Below, piece by piece: positions 8,128 to 16,233 of a stretch of DNA of 64,000 nt. A program made the translations under genes and the position numbers. The notes beneath the pieces are model-generated. The model did not search any database. It saw only the letters and a list, made by a program, of their open reading frames with translations, and was not told where the DNA came from. Source of the stretch: Mycobacterium shigaense (lineage in GTDB: Bacteria > Actinomycetota > Actinomycetes > Mycobacteriales > Mycobacteriaceae); contig NZ_AP018164.1 of the NCBI RefSeq assembly GCF_002356315.1, forward strand, positions 4,030,001 to 4,094,000, given 5' to 3'. The stretch's first letter is position 1. Each line of letters starts with the position of its first letter.

Positions 8128-9429
8128 ATGGCACCGGTCAACAGGGTGTACGTCGCGCGGCTCGCGCGGATGCTGGTGTTGGGTCCGCTCGGCGAGAACT
8201 ACGGCCGGGTGCGCGACGTCGTGATCAGCATCAGCATCGTGCGCCAACAACCGCGCGTGTTGGGGCTCGTCGTCGATCTGGCGACGCATCGCAGCATCTT
8301 CATCCCGATCCTGCGGGTCGGGACGATCGAGCCCAACGCAGTCACGCTGAGCACCGGAAGCGTGTCGCTGCGCCACTTCGAGCAGCGGCCCGGCGAGGTG
8401 CTGGCGATGGGGCAGATCCTCGACACCCAGGTCAAGGTCAACGACCCCGAGCTGCCCGAGCTAGCCGGGCACGACGTCGTGATCACCGACCTGGGGATCG
8501 AGCAGTCCCGCACCCGCGACTGGCTGGTGACCCGGGTGGCGGTCCGACCCCAGCGGCGACTGGGACGGCGCGGGCCAGTGAACGTTGTGGACTGGCGCAG
8601 CGTGCAGGGGCTGACACCGTCGGCATTGGCGATGCCCGGCCAGGCGGTGGCCCAGCTGCTCAACCAATTCGAGGGGCGCCGCGCCGTCGACGTCGCAGAT
8701 GCCATCCGTGGCCTGCCGCCCAAGCGGCGCCTCGAGGTGTTCAAGGCGCTGGGCGATTCGCGGCTGGCCGACATCCTGCAGGAGCTGCCGGAGTCGGAGC
8801 AGGCCGAGGCGCTGTCGCAGTTGGGCACCGAGCGCGCGGCCGACGTGCTCGAAAAGATGGATCCCGACGACGCCGCCGACCTGCTCGGCGAGATGAACCC
8901 GACTGACGCCGAGCTGCTGCTGACCCGGATGGACCCCGACGAGTCCGAACCGGTGCGCCGGCTGCTGACGCACTCGCCCGACACCGCGGGCGGGTTGATG
9001 ACGTCGGATCCGCTGGTGCTGACCGCCGATACGACGGTCGCCGAGGCCCTGGCCCGGGCGCGCGACGGCGACCTCACCGCGGCGCTGTCGTCGATGGTGT
9101 TCGTGACGCGGCCGCCGACGGCCACCCCGACCGGGCGCTACCTGGGCTGCGTACACCTGCAGCGGCTGCTGCGCGAACCGCCGAGCGAACTCGTCGGCGG
9201 GATCGTCGACAACGACCTACTCGCCCTGGCCCCGGAGACGTCCCTGGCGTCGGTCACCCGGTATTTCGCCGCATACAACCTGGTCTGCGGCCCGGTGGTA
9301 GACGACGAGAACCACCTGCTGGGAGCGGTGACCGTGGACGACCTGCTCGACCACCTGCTGCCGCACGACTGGCGGGCCGACGCGCAGGAGCTGGACGCCG
9401 CGGCCGCCGCAACCGGAGGCACCCCGTGA
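8128..9429 (+). CDS. MgtE N-domain plus CBS-domain protein without membrane part (Rv1232c-like)
   Basis: A soluble 433-residue protein. Residues 1-150 include a PRC-barrel-like half (GENYGRVRDVVI). Residues 190-290 form the superhelical MgtE N-terminal domain with repeated LPESEQAEAL, MDPDDAADLL and MNPTDAELLL units. Residues 290-415 form a CBS pair (MTSDPLVLTADTTVAEAL, then AVTVDDLLDHLLPHDWRADA). The MgtE channel domain is absent. In MgtE the N and CBS domains sense cytosolic Mg2+, so a regulatory or sensor role is inferred. Its stop overlaps the start of the DUF1003 gene (GTGA). Confidence 0.88.
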   Translation: MAPVNRVYVARLARMLVLGPLGENYGRVRDVVISISIVRQQPRVLGLVVDLATHRSIFIPILRVGTIEPNAVTLSTGSVSLRHFEQRPGEVLAMGQILDTQVKVNDPELPELAGHDVVITDLGIEQSRTRDWLVTRVAVRPQRRLGRRGPVNVVDWRSVQGLTPSALAMPGQAVAQLLNQFEGRRAVDVADAIRGLPPKRRLEVFKALGDSRLADILQELPESEQAEALSQLGTERAADVLEKMDPDDAADLLGEMNPTDAELLLTRMDPDESEPVRRLLTHSPDTAGGLMTSDPLVLTADTTVAEALARARDGDLTAALSSMVFVTRPPTATPTGRYLGCVHLQRLLREPPSELVGGIVDNDLLALAPETSLASVTRYFAAYNLVCGPVVDDENHLLGAVTVDDLLDHLLPHDWRADAQELDAAAAATGGTP

Positions 9430-9968
9430 CCAAGCCGACGCCGCCGCGGCGGCTGTACACCCCGCGCACGTCGCGGGGCCTGTCGCTGCGGCTGGATCCC
9501 GAAACGATCGGGCAGAGCACCGAGGCCATCGCCCGCTTCTTCGGTACCGGTCGTTATCTGCTGATCCAGACCGTCGTCGTGATCGTCTGGATCGCCTTCA
9601 ACCTCATCGCCGTCGAGCAGCGCTTCGACCCCTACCCCTTCATCCTGCTGAACCTGGCCTTCTCCACCCAGGCCGCCTACGCCGCCCCGTTGATCCTGCT
9701 AGCTCAGAACCGGCAGGAGAACCGGGACCGCGTCGCCCTCGACGAGGACCGCCGCCGCGCCGCGCAGACCAAGGCCGACACCGAGTTCCTGGCGCGCGAA
9801 CTGGCCGCGCTGCGGTTGGCCATCGGCGAGGTCGTGACCCGCGAGTACCTGCGCGACGAGCTGGACGAACTACGCGATGTGCTGACCGCTCCGCCGCTGC
9901 ACGCGCCGCAGGAAACCGACGTCCGCGGCGATAAAAACCTGGAGCAAACGGCCAAGAAATCCCTCTGA
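9426..9968 (+). CDS. DUF1003 membrane protein (Rv1231c-like)
   Basis: A 180-residue protein with two closely spaced helices (YLLIQTVVVIVWIAFNLIAV and FILLNLAFSTQAAYAAPLIL), the signature LLAQNRQENRDR of DUF1003, and a charged coiled-coil C-terminus from about residue 95. GTG 9426 overlaps the preceding stop codon. Coupling to the MgtE-N/CBS protein suggests that the two form one complex, with this one as membrane partner; that is inference. Confidence 0.88.
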   Translation: MTKPTPPRRLYTPRTSRGLSLRLDPETIGQSTEAIARFFGTGRYLLIQTVVVIVWIAFNLIAVEQRFDPYPFILLNLAFSTQAAYAAPLILLAQNRQENRDRVALDEDRRRAAQTKADTEFLARELAALRLAIGEVVTREYLRDELDELRDVLTAPPLHAPQETDVRGDKNLEQTAKKSL

Positions 9969-9990
9969 ATATCAAATCCGCCATTGCGCC

Positions 9991-10007
9991 ACTCCCGTCA
10001 CGGGAGT
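9991..10007. terminator. Perfect short hairpin after the DUF1003 gene
   Basis: ACTCCCG and CGGGAGT flank a TCA loop, a 7-bp perfect stem 22 bp after the stop at 9968. There is no U tract, as is usual for mycobacterial hairpin terminators; it could equally be a protein-binding palindrome for the downstream gene. Confidence 0.4.
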
Positions 10008-10044
10008 TATGTATGTTGATCTAGTTCACGAAGCTAAGAAGAGG

Positions 10045-10079
10045 TTTCCGGCAGCTCACAGAACTTTTCCGGCAGCTCA
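10045..10079 (+). promoter_or_regulatory. Two 14-bp direct repeats, 21-bp period
   Basis: TTTCCGGCAGCTCA is repeated exactly at 10045-10058 and 10066-10079, upstream of the transglycosylase start at 10098. A 21-bp period equals two helical turns, which suits tandem binding of a response-regulator dimer to one DNA face. I do not recognise the site of a known regulator. Confidence 0.45.
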
Positions 10080-10097
10080 ACAACTTAGGACGGTCGA

Positions 10098-11471
10098 GTG
10101 CGCGTAGGGGGACGCTGGGGTGCACGCCAAGTCGACGCGGCGGCACCGAAACGGGTTGGCATAACACGCACGCCGGTATTCGGCGTAGCCGTGATCGCTC
10201 CCTTGGTACTCGCCGGAGCCGTCTCGGGCGCGCCGACCACGACGCACGGCGTCGCCAAGAGCCCGATCCCGTCGGTGCACGCCGTCATCACTCCGGTCGC
10301 CGCGGTTTCGCCGACGGTCCCCGATCTCAGCGGTCCCGTCGTCATCGGCCTGGACCACGCCCCGACGGCATTTCACATCGGTTCGGCCACCCGGTCCGCG
10401 CCACCGCCGCCGATGATCGTGAACGCGCCTGGTGCACTAGGCATTCCGACTATCGCCCTGTCGGCCTACCGCAACGCCGAACAGCGGATGGCCGTCGAGG
10501 CCCCGGGTTGCGGCGTCAGCTGGAACCTGCTGGCCGGGATCGGACGCATCGAGTCCGGCCACGCCGGCGGCGGCGCCGTCGACTCACGCGGCACCGCGGT
10601 CAACCCGATCTACGGCCCCGCGCTGGACGGCACACTGCCCGGCAACGAGGTCATCATCTCCAGCAGCGCCGGCAGTCGGGTCACCTACGCCCGCGCGATG
10701 GGGCCGATGCAGTTCCTGCCCGGCACCTGGGCGCGCTACGCCTCCGACGGCAAGGGCGACGGGACCGCCGACCCGCAGAACATCTTCGACGCCACCCTGG
10801 CCGCCGCCCGCTACCTGTGCAGCGGCGGGCTGAATCTGCGCGACCCGAACGGCGTGATGTCCGCGATCCTGCGCTACAACAACTCGATGCCGTACGCGCA
10901 GAACGTGCTGGGCTGGGCGGCCGCCTACGCCACCGGCGTCGTCCCGGTCGACCTGCCGCCGATCACCGGCCCTCCACCACCGCTCGGCAGCACGCACGAC
11001 GAGCATCCGGAAGGCCTGGGCCCCGGTCTGCCGATGAACATCAACGGCCTGTCGATCAACGACCCGATGGCGCGGATGCCGCTGATCGACCTGACCGGCC
11101 AACAGCCGGCCGCCACGACACCGCCGATGTTCCCGTGGATGGCCCCGCCGACCCAGCAACCGCCCCAGGGCCACATGCCCGGCTGCACGCTGATCTGCAT
11201 CAGCTCGCAGAACCCGCCGGCCGACGCCCCGCCACCGCCGTGGGCACCGCAGGCACCGCCGCCACCGCCGTGGGCGCCGCAGGCACCGCCGCCACCGCCG
11301 TGGGCACCGCAGGACGCGCCGCCGGCCGCCGCGCCCGCTCCGGCGTCACCGCCGTGGGCACCGCAGGACGCGCCGCCGGCCGCCGCGCCCGCTCCGGCGT
11401 CACCGCCGTGGGCACCGCAGGACGCGCCGCCGGCCGCCGCGCCCGCTCCGGCGTCACCGTTCGCCCACTGA
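10098..11471 (+). CDS. Secreted or anchored lytic transglycosylase with Pro/Ala repeat tail (Rv1230c-like)
   Basis: A 457-residue cell-wall enzyme that should cleave peptidoglycan glycan strands. A signal or anchor helix (VFGVAVIAPLVLAGAVSGA) precedes a soluble-transglycosylase domain at about residues 115-285. The catalytic Glu lies in GIGRIESGHAG; AMGPMQFLPGTWARYA and DPQNIFDATLAAARYL follow. The C-terminus is low complexity, with three 10-residue units (APPPPPWAPQ type) and three 18-residue units. GTG 10098 has AGGA 7 nt upstream. The tail may span or bind the wall. Confidence 0.88.
   Translation: MRVGGRWGARQVDAAAPKRVGITRTPVFGVAVIAPLVLAGAVSGAPTTTHGVAKSPIPSVHAVITPVAAVSPTVPDLSGPVVIGLDHAPTAFHIGSATRSAPPPPMIVNAPGALGIPTIALSAYRNAEQRMAVEAPGCGVSWNLLAGIGRIESGHAGGGAVDSRGTAVNPIYGPALDGTLPGNEVIISSSAGSRVTYARAMGPMQFLPGTWARYASDGKGDGTADPQNIFDATLAAARYLCSGGLNLRDPNGVMSAILRYNNSMPYAQNVLGWAAAYATGVVPVDLPPITGPPPPLGSTHDEHPEGLGPGLPMNINGLSINDPMARMPLIDLTGQQPAATTPPMFPWMAPPTQQPPQGHMPGCTLICISSQNPPADAPPPPWAPQAPPPPPWAPQAPPPPPWAPQDAPPAAAPAPASPPWAPQDAPPAAAPAPASPPWAPQDAPPAAAPAPASPFAH
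11226..11459 (+). repeat. In-frame tandem repeats in the transglycosylase gene
   Basis: About three 30-bp units cover 11226-11312. Three 54-bp units begin at 11313, 11367 and 11421; the third lacks its last 15 bp. The 54-bp units are identical by eye and each encodes DAPPAAAPAPASPPWAPQ. All units keep the frame, so copy-number changes would alter tail length without inactivating the protein. Confidence 0.85.
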
Positions 11472-11505
11472 GCTGCCTGCGGGCCGAGCGCAAAGCCGCG
11501 CCGCC

Positions 11506-11511
11506 TACACT
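11506..11511 (+). promoter_or_regulatory. Putative -10 element of mrp
   Basis: TACACT lies 8 nt before ATG 11520 and 5 nt before GTG 11517. The spacing is slightly off the usual 6-7 nt, so a leaderless mrp transcript is possible but less certain than for other genes here. Confidence 0.35.
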
Positions 11512-11519
11512 CGGCGGTG

Positions 11520-12686
11520 ATGCCTCGTCATGACTCTGCTGGACCCGAAGCCGACCTGAGCGCCGCCATCCGCACCGCACTGGGCAAGGTGATCGACCCC
11601 GAATTGCGGCGGCCCATCACCGAACTCGGCATGGTCAAGAGCATCGACGTCGCCCCCGACGGCGGCGTGCAGGTCGAGATCTACCTGACCACGGCCGCGT
11701 GCCCGAAGAAGACCGAGATCAGCGAACGCGTCACCGCGGCGGTCGCCGACGTCCCAGGCACCGGCGCGGTGCGGGTCACTCTCGACGTGATGAACGACGA
11801 ACAACGCACGCAGTTGCGCAAGCAGCTGCGCGGCCCGAATTCTGGGGCCGCCGAGCCCGTCATCCCGTTCGCCCAGCCCAGCTCTCTCACCCGGGTGTAC
11901 GCCGTCGCATCCGGCAAGGGCGGCGTCGGAAAGTCCACTGTCACAGTCAATTTGGCCGCAGCGATGGCCGCCCGGGGGCTGTCGGTGGGCGTGCTGGACG
12001 CCGACATCCACGGCCACTCCATCCCCCGGATGATGGGGACCACCGACCGGCCCACCCAGGTCGAGTCGATGATCCTGCCGCCGGTCGCCCACGACGTGAA
12101 GGTCATCTCGATCGCCCAATTCACCGAGGGCAACACTCCGGTGGTGTGGCGTGGGCCGATGCTGCACCGCGCGCTGCAGCAGTTTCTCGCCGACGTCTAC
12201 TGGGGCGACCTGGACGTGCTGCTGCTCGATCTGCCGCCCGGCACCGGCGACATCGCCATCTCGGTGGCGCAGCTGATCCCCAACGCGGAGATCCTGGTGG
12301 TGACCACCCCGCAGCTCGCGGCCGCCGAGGTCGCCGAACGGGCGGGCAGCATCGCCTTGCAGACCCGCCAGCGCATCGTCGGCGTGGTGGAGAACATGTC
12401 GGGGCTGACCCTGCCGGACGGCTCCACGCTGCAGGTCTTCGGGGAGGGCGGCGGCGAGCAGGTCGCCGAGCGGCTGACGCGGGCCGTGGGCGCCGACGTG
12501 CCGCTGCTCGGGCAGATCCCGCTGGACCCCGCGCTGGTGGCCGCCGGAGATGCCGGCACGCCGATCGTCTTGAGCCGCCCCGATTCCCCGGTGGGCAAGG
12601 CGCTGCGCGCCGTGGCCGACGGCCTGTCCGCGCGCCGGCGCGGGCTGGCGGGCGTGTCGCTGGGGCTGGACCCTACCCGGAAGTAA
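11520..12686 (+). CDS. mrp: Mrp/ApbC-family Fe-S cluster carrier ATPase
   Basis: Cytoplasmic P-loop ATPase, 388 residues, involved in assembly or transfer of iron-sulfur clusters. The N-terminal MIP18/DUF59 domain covers residues 10-95 (KVIDPELRRPITELGMVKSI). The deviant Walker A motif SGKGGVGKSTVTVN follows near residue 130, then DADIHGHSIPRM, the switch LLLDLPPGTGD and the ENMSG segment. It lacks the CxxC seen in the C-terminus of many homologues, as other actinobacterial Mrp proteins do. Convergent with tatB across 90 bp. Confidence 0.93.
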   Translation: MPRHDSAGPEADLSAAIRTALGKVIDPELRRPITELGMVKSIDVAPDGGVQVEIYLTTAACPKKTEISERVTAAVADVPGTGAVRVTLDVMNDEQRTQLRKQLRGPNSGAAEPVIPFAQPSSLTRVYAVASGKGGVGKSTVTVNLAAAMAARGLSVGVLDADIHGHSIPRMMGTTDRPTQVESMILPPVAHDVKVISIAQFTEGNTPVVWRGPMLHRALQQFLADVYWGDLDVLLLDLPPGTGDIAISVAQLIPNAEILVVTTPQLAAAEVAERAGSIALQTRQRIVGVVENMSGLTLPDGSTLQVFGEGGGEQVAERLTRAVGADVPLLGQIPLDPALVAAGDAGTPIVLSRPDSPVGKALRAVADGLSARRRGLAGVSLGLDPTRK

Positions 12687-12706
12687 GACCTGCGGCTCAG
12701 TCGCCG

Positions 12707-12762
12707 CGAGCGTAAGCCTGCTGCGATTTTTGGCCGCGGAATTAGCGGTGCGCTTACGCTCG
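12707..12762. terminator. 11-bp inverted repeat between mrp and tatB
   Basis: CGAGCGTAAGC (12707-12717) and GCTTACGCTCG (12752-12762) are exact inverted copies with 34 nt between them, located between convergent stops. It could act as a bidirectional terminator, or be a dispersed mycobacterial intergenic palindrome. The long loop makes an efficient hairpin terminator less likely. Confidence 0.4.
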
Positions 12763-12776
12763 TGGAATCCAGGGTG

Positions 12777-13181
12777 CTACGTCGCGTCGGTGTCGAACGG
12801 CGTTTGCCCTGGCGCGTGTTGGGGCACCTCTGCGTGGGCGCCGTTGCCCTGCCCGTTCGCCGGCTGCGCCGTCCCGTTGGCCGGCCGCTCGAAGTTGCCG
12901 GTGAGGAACGAATCGTCGCCGTCGAGCAGGTGCTTGGTCAGCGCGGCGCGCGGCGTCATGCCACGCAGCTTCTGCAGCTCGCTGAGCGGGGCACGCAGGT
13001 CGTCGAACTCGGGCCCGAGGTCCTGGCGCAGTTGGCTGGTCATGCCGCTGAGGTAGTCGCGCGCCTGGCGCAGCGCGTTCGACGTCCACCGGATGGCGCC
13101 CGGGAGCCGCTCCGGCCCGAGAATGACCAGGCCGACCACGACGAGCACCATGATGTGCTCCCAGCTGAGATTCGAAAACAT
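12777..13181 (-). CDS. tatB: Sec-independent translocase subunit TatB
   Basis: Subunit of the twin-arginine translocase, 134 residues. One short N-terminal helix (WEHIMVLVVVGLVILGPERLP, residues 7-27) carries the conserved Gly-Pro hinge and Glu; an amphipathic helix (GAIRWTSNALRQARDYLSG) and an acidic, disordered tail follow. The conserved RGMTPRAALTKHLLDGDD is typical of mycobacterial TatB. Its ATG follows the htrA stop directly, so it is part of the htrA-tatB unit downstream of sigE-rseA. Confidence 0.93.
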   Translation of the reverse strand: MFSNLSWEHIMVLVVVGLVILGPERLPGAIRWTSNALRQARDYLSGMTSQLRQDLGPEFDDLRAPLSELQKLRGMTPRAALTKHLLDGDDSFLTGNFERPANGTAQPANGQGNGAHAEVPQHAPGQTPFDTDAT

Positions 13182-14708
13182 CTAGCCGCCGTCAGCGTCG
13201 GGTTTCACCGTCAACGTCACGTTGCGGCCATCGCGGACCACCTCGATGGGAGCGTCCTGCCCGATGGTCAGCTGCCGTACGGCGACGACGAACTCGTCGG
13301 CGTCGGCGACCTTGCGGTTGCCGACTTTGACGATGACGTCGTTTTCCAGGATCCCGCCCTTCTGCGCGGGGCTGCCGGCCTTGACGTTGGCAACCTGCGC
13401 GCCGGACGCGATCGCGTTGCTCACCGACCGAGTGCTCACGCCGAGGGTCGGGTGCACGATCTTGCCGTCCTTGATCAGCGCCTGCGCCACCGACTTGACC
13501 TCGTTGACCGGGATCGCGAACCCGAGCCCACTTGCGCTGTCCGACAACGACTTACCGGCCGTATTGATGCCGATCACCTGTGAGTCCATGTCGATGAGCG
13601 GCCCACCGGAGTTCCCGTGGTTGATCGAGGCGTCGGTCTGCAGGGCGTCGATGACGGTGTCGGTGTCCGAGCCCTCACCGGACAGCGGGACGGGGCGATG
13701 CAGCGCGCTGATGATGCCGTGCGTCACGGTGCTGCGCAGCCCGAGCGGCGCGCCCGCGGCGAGCACCTCGTCGCCGACCCTGACCTTGTCGGAGTCGCCG
13801 AGCCGGGCCACGCTCATGTTGTCGACGTTGTCGACCTTGAGCACGGCCAGGTCGGTCTTCGGGTCGCGACCCACGAGGTTGGCGGGCACTTCTTTGCCGT
13901 CGTTGAACACCACCGTCGTCTTGAACTGGCTGGGGTTGTTGGCGGCCTCGGAGATCACGTGGTTGTTGGTCACGATGTAGCCGCGGCCGTCGATGACGAC
14001 GCCGGATCCCTGCATGCCCTCCTGGTCGCTCTTCGACTCGATCGTCACGACCGCGTTGGCCGTGGCTGCGGCGACCTTCGCGAACCGCCCGGCGGGACCC
14101 TCGGTGTTGTTGTCGGTCGACAGCGTCACCTTCGACGTGGTGAACGCGTCGACGACCTCGGCCGTCTTGCGCCCGATCACCCCGCCGATCAGGCCGATGA
14201 CCAGCGCGATCAGTAGCAGGACGGCCAGCGCGAGGTAGGACACCTTTCGGCCGAAGAGCACGTCGCGCACGCCCAGCTTGCCGCCGTAGCCCGACGGGGC
14301 GTGCGGGAACGACGGCGCGACGGCCGGGGTCCCCAGCGCTGCCGCGGCAGCCGGATCCCGCCACGGATCGTCCGGCTCGTCGGTGCCGGAGCCGTTTTTC
14401 TCGCCCGCCAGCGCGGCGGCGTCGATCGGGTGGCGTTGCAGGGTGTCGGTGACGCCGTCGGGTCGGCTGAACGCCTCCTGCAGGACGGGGTCGGCGGGTC
14501 GCTCGTGCGGCCGGAAATCGGCCTGATGCTGGAATCGGGACGGCCTAACCCGTTCGGCGACAAAGGATCCCTGCTGCCCCAGCGGACGTCCGAACGCTTG
14601 ACGCGACGCGGAGTCGACCGGTGGCCGGGAAACGGGACGCGGCGCCAGGCGATTGTCCCCGTTGTTGCCGCTGTCCCGCGTCTGATCGAAGCCTTGGTCG
14701 GAGGTCAC
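13182..14708 (-). CDS. htrA: Membrane-anchored serine protease HtrA (DegP family)
   Basis: Envelope quality-control protease, 508 residues. A long Pro/Asp-rich cytoplasmic part (1-160) precedes one membrane helix (YLALAVLLLIALVIGLIGGV). The trypsin-like domain has the triad His in TNNHVI, Asp in KTDLAVLKV and Ser in NHGNSGGPL. A C-terminal PDZ domain lies at about residues 415-500 (LGVSTRSV to VRQLTIGQDAPIEVVR). It lies 73 bp downstream of rseA, linking it to the SigE envelope-stress response. Confidence 0.94.
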   Translation of the reverse strand: MTSDQGFDQTRDSGNNGDNRLAPRPVSRPPVDSASRQAFGRPLGQQGSFVAERVRPSRFQHQADFRPHERPADPVLQEAFSRPDGVTDTLQRHPIDAAALAGEKNGSGTDEPDDPWRDPAAAAALGTPAVAPSFPHAPSGYGGKLGVRDVLFGRKVSYLALAVLLLIALVIGLIGGVIGRKTAEVVDAFTTSKVTLSTDNNTEGPAGRFAKVAAATANAVVTIESKSDQEGMQGSGVVIDGRGYIVTNNHVISEAANNPSQFKTTVVFNDGKEVPANLVGRDPKTDLAVLKVDNVDNMSVARLGDSDKVRVGDEVLAAGAPLGLRSTVTHGIISALHRPVPLSGEGSDTDTVIDALQTDASINHGNSGGPLIDMDSQVIGINTAGKSLSDSASGLGFAIPVNEVKSVAQALIKDGKIVHPTLGVSTRSVSNAIASGAQVANVKAGSPAQKGGILENDVIVKVGNRKVADADEFVVAVRQLTIGQDAPIEVVRDGRNVTLTVKPDADGG

Positions 14709-14781
14709 CTTGCCCCTTTAGAGGTCCCTTTGGAGGTCCCTTTGAATCCGCTACTGAGCGCTCGCGTGTCCACCCTAGTAT

Positions 14782-15165
14782 CTATCGGCGCTTGCGCTGG
14801 TCGCGCGCGTCGCGCTCGGCCACCGTCGGCGGGGTGTCGTCGTGCGGATAGTGCGGAATCTCGGAGAGCAGCCCGAGCAACGCGCTGGGAATCCGGATCG
14901 GCCGCGAGTCGCGCAGCGCCGCGCGGGCACGGCCCTGGTCGTCGACCTCGCCCGCGCACTGCGGGCACAACGACAGGTGGTGTGCAGCGCGCAGATGCGC
15001 GTTCATCCGCAGCTCGCCGTCGACGAAGGCCGCGATGGCTTCCACGGACAGATGCTCGGTCGAGCTGAAGCGGCGCGGCGCGCCGACCGGCTCGCCGCTC
15101 TGCGAGGCGAACTGCGCCGGCAACCAGGAGAACGCGCGACGAAACACATGTCCTCGGTCGGCCAT
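14782..15165 (-). CDS. rseA: Anti-sigma-E factor RseA
   Basis: A 127-residue zinc anti-sigma factor that binds SigE and holds it inactive. The ZAS motif is visible as HLRAAHHLSLCPQCAGE (His and two Cys in HxxxCxxC). In M. tuberculosis the homologue is phosphorylated and degraded to release SigE. ATG 15165 has AAAGGA about 7 nt upstream; a GTG one codon earlier (15168) is also possible. The C-terminus differs from the M. tuberculosis protein I remember and is charged (ERDARDQRKRR). Confidence 0.92.
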   Translation of the reverse strand: MADRGHVFRRAFSWLPAQFASQSGEPVGAPRRFSSTEHLSVEAIAAFVDGELRMNAHLRAAHHLSLCPQCAGEVDDQGRARAALRDSRPIRIPSALLGLLSEIPHYPHDDTPPTVAERDARDQRKRR

Positions 15166-15269
15166 CACCCGTCCTTTCGCTGCCTCTACACCACGAATGT
15201 AGCGCGATGAGGTGCTCAATCGCTCGTGCACGGACCGCGAAACCCTGTTGAGTCGAGGCGCGACCGGCG

Positions 15270-16031
15270 CTATGCCGACTTCGAGTGCAGCACGTCGCCG
15301 CCGTGGTCGGAGTGCGCCGCAAGGTAGTCGCGCAACGCCTGGCGCCCACGGTGGATGCGGCTGCGGACGGTGCCCAGCTTCACGCCGAGGGTGGCACCGA
15401 TCTCCTCGTAGGACAGGCCCTCGATGTCGCACAACACCACCGCGGCCCGGAATTCCGGCGGCAGCGAATCCAGCGCGGCCTGCAGATCGGGACCCAGCCG
15501 GGCGTCGTGGTAGATCTGCTCGGGGTTGGGCTCGTCGGCGGGCACTCGGTCGTAATCCTCGGGCAGCGCCTCCATCCGGATACGCGCGCGGCGCCGGACC
15601 ATGTCGAGGAACAGGTTGGTGGTGATGCGATGCAACCAGCCCTCGAACGTGCCGGGCTGATAGTTCTGCACCGACCGGAACACCCGGATGAAGGTCTCCT
15701 GCGTGAGGTCCTCGGCGTCATGCTGGTTACCGGAGAGCCGATAGGCCAGCCGGTACACCCGGTCGGCGTGCTGGCGCACCAACTCGTCCCACGACGGCAT
15801 CGTCGCCACGTCGCCCGTCGCGTCGAACACCGCGGTGCCCTGCAACGAGTCCGAGGTTTCCACCCAGGCGTCGTCGGGGCACTGCTGCGCGTGCGACATG
15901 CTGGTCGGACTCAAAAATGTGGTGATGGTCGGATCCTCCGAGTTTGCCCTGCCAAGGGTTGGCAATTCGTCGTTGGCGGCAACGCACAGCTGCCAGTCTG
16001 TATTCCCCACCCAGCGCCCTCCGCGTTCCAT
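15270..16031 (-). CDS. sigE: ECF sigma factor SigE
   Basis: Extracytoplasmic-function sigma factor for envelope and heat stress, 253 residues from ATG 16031. Region 2 (DRVYRLAYRLSGNQHDAEDLTQETFIRVFR) and region 4 (YEEIGATLGVKLGTVRSRIHRG) are intact. The N-terminal 65-residue extension is typical of mycobacterial SigE, for which several start sites are known. Here GTG 16010 has a GGAGGG site upstream and ATG 15890-region Met codons are further options, so isoforms are possible. rseA lies 104 bp downstream. Confidence 0.93.
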   Translation of the reverse strand: MERGGRWVGNTDWQLCVAANDELPTLGRANSEDPTITTFLSPTSMSHAQQCPDDAWVETSDSLQGTAVFDATGDVATMPSWDELVRQHADRVYRLAYRLSGNQHDAEDLTQETFIRVFRSVQNYQPGTFEGWLHRITTNLFLDMVRRRARIRMEALPEDYDRVPADEPNPEQIYHDARLGPDLQAALDSLPPEFRAAVVLCDIEGLSYEEIGATLGVKLGTVRSRIHRGRQALRDYLAAHSDHGGDVLHSKSA

Positions 16032-16075
16032 ACGGTCACCGTCGCGCATTGGCGTATGCGCGACATAGGAGCAAT

Positions 16076-16091
16076 CTGAGGTTTGGCTGAG
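16076..16091 (-). promoter_or_regulatory. MprA-box-like direct repeat upstream of sigE
   Basis: On the minus strand CTCAG occurs twice (16087-16091 and 16076-16080), 11 bp apart, one helical turn, 45-60 bp upstream of the sigE start. MprA binds loosely conserved CTCAG-type direct repeats and is known to control sigE in M. tuberculosis. Assignment to MprA here rests on that similarity only. Confidence 0.5.
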
Positions 16092-16221
16092 AAACCAGAT
16101 CGTTACCTTCGCTGACCAGCGCATACCCGAGTGGCGCGAGGTTAATCACTTCGGGCGCGCCGGGCGTGTCCGCAAACGCCGCGGCTGCCGCGCGCCTGTC
16201 GGACTGCGGGGCGATTTGGAA

Positions 16222-16227
16222 TACGCT
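16222..16227 (+). promoter_or_regulatory. Putative leaderless -10 element
   Basis: TACGCT followed by 6 nt and ATG 16234, the O-methyltransferase start. It favours this ATG over the ATG at 16216. Confidence 0.4.
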
Positions 16228-16233
16228 GCGGGC

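Noticed and set aside
11226..11459. Tandem repeats as a possible CRISPR array
   Set aside because: Units are contiguous without unique spacers, stay in frame and encode a Pro/Ala tail; no cas gene is near.
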